Source of the DNA: an uncultured Clostridia bacterium
GTDB taxonomy: Bacteria; Bacillota; Clostridia; Oscillospirales; Acutalibacteraceae
Reading direction: 5' to 3'
Assembly: GCA_944382025.1 (NCBI GenBank)
Contig: CALWMQ010000032.1
Span: forward strand, 1-8,267
DNA length: 8,267 nucleotides
Shown here: positions 5,056-8,267 of the stretch, one piece after another
How positions within the stretch are numbered: position 1 is the first letter of the stretch
Layout of the letters: each line of letters opens with the position of its first letter
Program-made: the position numbers and the translations under genes
The notes under the pieces: model-generated
The model's input: only the letters and a program-made list of their open reading frames with translations
What the model was told of the DNA's origin: nothing
Database searches by the model: none

Positions 5056-6935
5056 AGAGGATGAATCTGTTTTCATTTAACCGGATGTGCCGTCGGGCAG
5101 CCCGGCATGCCCCTTATCATCCGGAAAAGTTTATAGGAGAATATCGGCAAGAGGCCGGCCGGGCACGGCCAAGAGGAAACTTCTGGCCCCGGTTAGCCAC
5201 CATTGGGGGTACGGCACTGGTAGCGGCCGCCGCTGTGGCGATTACCCTGTGTACTCCCCTGTTCCGGGAACGGCCTGTTACGGTTGTTCCCGGTTCGGAC
5301 GGATCACTGCCGTCGGGCAGCTCCTCCGTGGATATCTTAGTGGACGTACCGGAGCAGGCGGAACTGCTGCGGCTGGAGAAGCTGTGGAATACCCTGTATC
5401 TTGTGGGCAATACCTATTCTCCCGCTGGTCAGGCCGACCCGCAGCATATGATGATGCTTCTGCACCTGCTGGGCGGCACCGCCTTTCAGGGCAGTATTGT
5501 CCAAGGGTTCCAGGACGCCTTGGGAGACCTGGAAGCCTCACGCCGCTTGGGGCTGGGTGAGAACCTGGACATGGATGGAGGGCGTCGTCTCTACTGCAAG
5601 ATTTCCCTTGGGGATGCCAACCGCATCGCCAAAGAATACTTTGTTGGCCTGACATTCCAAGCGGAGGATTTTCCCACACAGTACGTCAGCGATGGGGACG
5701 AAACCGGGCAGTGGATCTATGACCAGGAGACCGATTCGGTGTATTTGGCCATCGGCGCTGTAGGGTTCGCCAATCCGTATAACCGCTATATTGTGTGCCA
5801 GCGGGAAACGGAAGGGACCCTAATCCACTATCAAATGGTAGGCGTATACACAGAGTCGGAGGAAATCCAGGGGCTGGACAAGGCGGAAAGCTTTGGGGAG
5901 TACCAGGAAACATTGGCGCGGCTGGCCTTCAGTGGGGAGGCGGTTCCCAGCGCCCTGTTGGATGTGACGATCAGATTAACGGACAACGGCTGGATGGCGG
6001 TGGAAGAGGCGGCGCTGACCGAGGAGAGCGGCAATGGAGAGATAGAGGAACAGGCCATGGAACGGCTGAAAAGCTCCTCCCTGCTGAAGGAGTTCCAATG
6101 GATAGGTACCGGCAGTGCCGAAAAGCTTCTTTGGCTGCAGGATGTGCTGCGGGAATTCTGCCCGGTCCAGCCAGGAAAAGAAGGCTGGTCTCTTGAAAAT
6201 GTCAAAGAAGATCCATTCGGCTTTATGGACGCCTATTTCTGGCTTCTGGTTGATCTTCAGGAGCGGGATCAATACCTTTTTTCCTACGATGACCCGGATT
6301 ACCGGGATGTGGTAGAGAGGTTATCCCTTTCCGTGCCCATGAGCGAGGAGGAATATGGTGTCAAGGAGACCCAGTTTGATTTGATTTATCGTTTTCCGCT
6401 GGAGGAGCTGAATACAGGTATTGCCCGGTTTTTCCAGGGGATCCGCTTGGCGCCTGAGGATTTTCCCACCGCTGTCCCGGAAGGCTATACCAGTGAAAGG
6501 GCGTTTGTATACGATGCTGTGACCGGCTGTGTCTATATGCCCTGCGCCGCCACAGGCAGGGAAGATCCTCAGCCCCTGCTGCTGATCTGTGAGGAAGAGC
6601 AGTCCCAAAACGGCAGGCTCAGCTATACCATGCTGGGTATCGAGATGGAGTATGGCAATGAGTTCTTCCGGCAGGAGGATGAGTATGCTACTTTGGGCGT
6701 ATCCAGCCGTTTTGGGGATTTTCAGCAGCGGCTGTGGAAATTTGCCCAAGCCAACCCGGATGAGATCCTCTATAGTGCCCAGGTGACGGTAGAGACGTCT
6801 GGGGATAGGTACATCATTGTATCTCTGGAAACTGCCCCCCTGAATTCAGGAGATGCGGATGATCTTCAGCAAGCGAAGGAATTGCTGGAAGCTTCCCAAA
6901 GCCTGCGGGCGGCCTATGGGGTGCCGGCTTTATAA
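5052..6935 (+). CDS. Probable anti-sigma/sensor membrane protein with a duplicated extracytoplasmic domain
   Basis: From ATG 5052 (overlapping the sigma stop) the product has 627 residues; ATG 5061, with AGAAAGG eight or nine bases upstream, is an equally possible start. Residues 1-48 are basic and cytoplasmic (MCRRAARHAPYHPEKFIGEY), residues 49-69 form one membrane helix, and a Ser/Gly/Pro linker (78-92) leads to a long acidic part outside. That part has two diverged copies of one domain, about 101-325 and 345-598. Paired landmarks are YFVGLTFQAEDFPTQY (196) with FFQGIRLAPEDFPTAV (460), IYDQETDSVYL (222) with VYDAVTGCVYM (486), YQMVGVYTE (260) with YTMLGIEME (525), and FGEYQETLARLA (281) with FGDFQQRLWKFA (554). 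Operon position and topology fit an anti-sigma factor that holds the sigma factor and senses something outside. The HxxxCxxC zinc motif of many anti-sigma factors is absent. The role is inferred from context; I recognise no named family for the repeat domain. Confidence 0.72.
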   Translation: MKRMNLFSFNRMCRRAARHAPYHPEKFIGEYRQEAGRARPRGNFWPRLATIGGTALVAAAAVAITLCTPLFRERPVTVVPGSDGSLPSGSSSVDILVDVPEQAELLRLEKLWNTLYLVGNTYSPAGQADPQHMMMLLHLLGGTAFQGSIVQGFQDALGDLEASRRLGLGENLDMDGGRRLYCKISLGDANRIAKEYFVGLTFQAEDFPTQYVSDGDETGQWIYDQETDSVYLAIGAVGFANPYNRYIVCQRETEGTLIHYQMVGVYTESEEIQGLDKAESFGEYQETLARLAFSGEAVPSALLDVTIRLTDNGWMAVEEAALTEESGNGEIEEQAMERLKSSSLLKEFQWIGTGSAEKLLWLQDVLREFCPVQPGKEGWSLENVKEDPFGFMDAYFWLLVDLQERDQYLFSYDDPDYRDVVERLSLSVPMSEEEYGVKETQFDLIYRFPLEELNTGIARFFQGIRLAPEDFPTAVPEGYTSERAFVYDAVTGCVYMPCAATGREDPQPLLLICEEEQSQNGRLSYTMLGIEMEYGNEFFRQEDEYATLGVSSRFGDFQQRLWKFAQANPDEILYSAQVTVETSGDRYIIVSLETAPLNSGDADDLQQAKELLEASQSLRAAYGVPAL

Positions 6936-6946
6936 ACTGAATAGAA

Positions 6947-6991
6947 AAGCTCTTTCGGAGTATATTGTTCTGCTCCGGAGGAGCTTTTTTT
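6947..6991. terminator. Bidirectional intrinsic terminator between convergent genes
   Basis: Fourteen bases (6947-6960) pair completely with 6973-6986, including two G-U pairs when read rightward, around a 12-base loop. Rightward it ends in TTTTTTT (6985-6991). Leftward the hairpin is followed by TTTTCTATTC. It begins 12 bases past the sensor gene's stop and starts at the stop of the SGNH hydrolase gene, so it serves both. Confidence 0.9.
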
Positions 6992-7925
6992 ATTTCCGCC
7001 GTCTGCGGAGCACCAGGACAGTCAGGATAATCGCCAATATTCCGGCTCCCGCCATACCAGCGGCAGCCCAGGCGCCCGGTATGGCATCGGATACGGCGGG
7101 AGAGGGTGATACGGTAAGGAAAGATGTAGTGCAAAGGGTGGTGGAATTTTCAGGGGCAATAGAAGCGGTTGAGGAGGATGTACTGGTGGTTTGGGATTGG
7201 GTAGGTCCGGGAGCGGCCACCGGCCAGTTCTCCCCATCCAGTCGAGCCAACAGCAGACCGGCAATCGCCGTATGTCCGGCTTCGGAAGGATGGATATGGT
7301 CGGCGGCAATATACTCTGGATGGCCGTCAAAAGCCTCCGCCACCTCCAACAGCTCATAAGCGCCGGGATTCTCCAGCAGGTAATCCCTATATACCTGGTT
7401 CAGCTGGGAGATCATCCCGCCAACAGGCTCTCTCAGAGGGCCGTAAAAAGGGTTGTATAGGGTTTGGAGCAGAATAGGCGCCTGTGGGTTGTACATCCGG
7501 ATCCGGTAAAGAATGTCCTCCAGGTTTTCTTCCAGTTCCCGAAGGATTTCCTGCAGCACATGGGTATTGCCATGAGCGGCCTGTTCCAGCATCCGGTCTG
7601 CCTGGCGCAGAAAATCATTTCCTCCAATAGAGATGATGATGATCTGTGCCTGGGCCAGCTGTTCTTTCAGGGAATCGTTAAAGGTAAGGAGGGATCGAAG
7701 GTCTTGGGACATATACCCATTGACAGCCCGGTTCACCAGAGTATATCCCTGTTGGCTGGCGGCCAAGGCCGCATAACATTGGGTTTCCGGGTGCTCCAGG
7801 CCGTAGCCGGAGGCAATGGAATCCCCCAGCACCAGCATAAGGAGCGGTTGATCCTCTGCGGCCGCGGGCAGATGGAAGCTGATTGCTATCAGCAGTCCGG
7901 AAAGCAGGGCAAGCCATCGTTTCAT
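6990..7925 (-). CDS. Secreted, membrane-anchored SGNH/GDSL-family hydrolase (lipase/esterase)
   Basis: A 311-residue protein predicted to hydrolyse an ester, thioester or acyl group at the cell surface. A signal peptide occupies residues 1-23, with likely cleavage after LPAAA. The SGNH signatures are complete: block I VLGDSIASGYG with nucleophile Ser36, block II glycine in VNGYMS (Gly70), block III ISIGGND with Asn103, and block V DHIH with Asp209 and His212. After the catalytic domain comes a Ser/Thr/Pro-rich linker (about 239-276), then a hydrophobic segment (about 284-306) and the tail RRRRK, a stop-transfer anchor that leaves the enzyme outside the membrane. No LPxTG sortase motif is present. 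ATG 7925 is chosen over the ATG 13 codons upstream because AAGGAGG sits six bases before it and the signal peptide begins there. It converges on the sensor operon through a shared terminator. The natural substrate cannot be read from the sequence. Confidence 0.93.
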   Translation of the reverse strand: MKRWLALLSGLLIAISFHLPAAAEDQPLLMLVLGDSIASGYGLEHPETQCYAALAASQQGYTLVNRAVNGYMSQDLRSLLTFNDSLKEQLAQAQIIIISIGGNDFLRQADRMLEQAAHGNTHVLQEILRELEENLEDILYRIRMYNPQAPILLQTLYNPFYGPLREPVGGMISQLNQVYRDYLLENPGAYELLEVAEAFDGHPEYIAADHIHPSEAGHTAIAGLLLARLDGENWPVAAPGPTQSQTTSTSSSTASIAPENSTTLCTTSFLTVSPSPAVSDAIPGAWAAAGMAGAGILAIILTVLVLRRRRK

Positions 7926-7955
7926 AGTCCTCCTCCTTCCTTGAGTGCGTTTTAC

Positions 7956-7983
7956 TGTATGCAATTCAAGGGGCGGGCATACA
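7956..7983. promoter_or_regulatory. Inverted repeat upstream of the hydrolase gene
   Basis: TGTATGC (7956-7962) and GCATACA (7977-7983) are perfect 7-bp arms around a 14-base spacer, 31 bases before the hydrolase start codon. The centre-to-centre distance of 21 bp, about two helical turns, suits a dimeric regulator. It could equally form a leader hairpin if transcription starts further upstream. Confidence 0.35.
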
Positions 7984-8023
7984 TAACAAAGTGTATAAAA
8001 TTAAGGTTTTTCTCTTATTGTAT

Positions 8024-8051
8024 AAAAACAGCGGCGGATAAACCGCCGCTG
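8024..8051 (-). terminator. Intrinsic terminator for leftward transcription entering from the right
   Basis: CAGCGGCGG (8029-8037) and CCGCCGCTG (8043-8051) form a perfect 9-bp stem with a 5-base loop. On the minus strand it is followed by TTTTT (8028-8024). It would stop transcripts that pass through the repeat array from beyond the right edge, insulating the hydrolase gene. Confidence 0.8.
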
Positions 8052-8105
8052 TCAGCGTAAATGTGAGGGTTCGTACATCAGGGAGCATGGCGGGGGCGCT
8101 GGTCC

Positions 8106-8212
8106 TCGGCGTCCTCTTGCGGTGCCCAAAACCGTCTCCCGCCGCTTTCGCGGCTGCCGGTTTTGACCGCGGCGCCAACCCCTGCTCGCTGCTTCCCGCA
8201 CTGCGGGCGCTC
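8106..8212 (-). repeat. Structured GC-rich interspersed repeat, copy 2
   Basis: Read on the minus strand this matches copy 1 at 585-690, with a 28-bp exact core (8153-8180). The fold is cleaner here. Outer arms AAAACCG and CGGTTTT (8128-8134 with 8158-8164) enclose a perfect stem GCCGC-GAAA-GCGGC on the minus strand (8154-8141), which has a GNRA tetraloop. A second stem CCCGC-AGT-GCGGG lies at about 8194-8206. Its first 44 bp (8116-8159) recur exactly at 8224-8267, so it is one unit of a tandem array with 108-bp period. Confidence 0.85.
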
Positions 8213-8267
8213 CCAGGCTCCCCCTTGCGGTGCCCAAAACCGTCTCCCGCCGCTTTCGCGGCTGCCG
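8213..8267 (-). repeat. Structured GC-rich interspersed repeat, copy 3 (cut by the window edge)
   Basis: 8224-8267 is identical over 44 bp to 8116-8159, in the same orientation and exactly 108 bp away. The unit continues past the right edge, so the array may contain more copies. Complete identity between neighbours, against the more diverged copy 1, suggests recent duplication or homogenisation. Confidence 0.85.

Larger units (their letters stand above)
7926..8267. other. Non-coding region upstream of the hydrolase gene
   Basis: No credible gene lies here. It contains the hydrolase ribosome binding site, an inverted repeat (7956-7983), AT-rich DNA with two TATACA-type -10 candidates on the minus strand, a leftward terminator (8024-8051) and two tandem units of the GC-rich repeat. 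The hydrolase promoter must lie between about 7940 and 8024, but I found no -35/-10 pair good enough to call. Frames through the repeat encode Arg/Pro/Ala-rich peptides typical of GC-rich non-coding repeats. Confidence 0.55.

Noticed and set aside
5278..5679. Minus-strand frame of 133 codons inside the sensor gene, and similar frames at 5831-6205 and 6321-6749
   Set aside because: They have no start signals and no recognisable motifs, and they sit opposite a continuous 627-codon gene.
585..8267. Composite transposon or integron interpretation of the inverted repeats
   Set aside because: No transposase or integrase gene, terminal dinucleotide pattern or target-site duplication is visible, and the enclosed genes include the housekeeping gene mnmE. 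An interspersed repeat family is simpler.
8106..8267. CRISPR-like array at the right edge
   Set aside because: The period is 108 bp and almost the whole unit is repeated rather than alternating short repeats and unique spacers; no cas gene is present.

Overview
The window reads as chromosomal DNA of a Gram-positive, moderately GC-rich member of the Bacillota, most likely class Clostridia. The basis is strong GGAGG-type ribosome binding sites, consensus sigma-A promoters, many intrinsic terminators, a Bacillota-style XRE regulator and an ECF sigma factor co-transcribed with a membrane protein. A family such as Oscillospiraceae is an impression, not something the sequence proves. There are no rRNA or tRNA genes, CRISPR arrays or transposase genes.

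Layout. 1-767 is mostly non-coding and AT-richer. It has a good leftward promoter (282-310) that could drive an unrecognised reading frame leaving the left edge, a palindrome at 339-352, and one copy of a GC-rich structured repeat (about 585-690). At 822-1695 are two overlapping rightward frames: a short one with one membrane segment, whose natural end is doubtful, and a six-helix membrane protein of unknown function closed by a strong terminator. Convergent to it is mnmE (1822-3207, leftward), the GTPase of tRNA wobble-uridine modification. mnmE has its own near-consensus promoter and a leader of about 143 nt, and its usual neighbours are absent from the window.

The centre (3523-6935) looks like a signalling locus. 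Leftward runs an XRE regulator with a distinctive C-terminal domain, overlapping by ATGA a small hydrophobic protein whose tail resembles the regulator's own tail. Divergent from them is an ECF sigma factor gene, overlapping by ATGA a 627-residue single-pass membrane protein. That protein is probably the sigma factor's anti-sigma or sensor partner: about 48 cytoplasmic residues, one membrane helix and an outside part made of two diverged copies of one domain. It lacks the usual zinc-binding anti-sigma motif. This four-gene cluster is the best candidate for something not well described.

A bidirectional terminator (6947-6991) separates the sensor gene from a convergent, secreted and membrane-anchored SGNH/GDSL hydrolase (6990-7925). 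To its right lie a leftward terminator (8024-8051) and at least one and a half tandem copies, period 108 bp, of the same GC-rich repeat as near the left edge but in opposite orientation. About 7.5 kb is therefore bracketed by inverted copies of a structured repeat.
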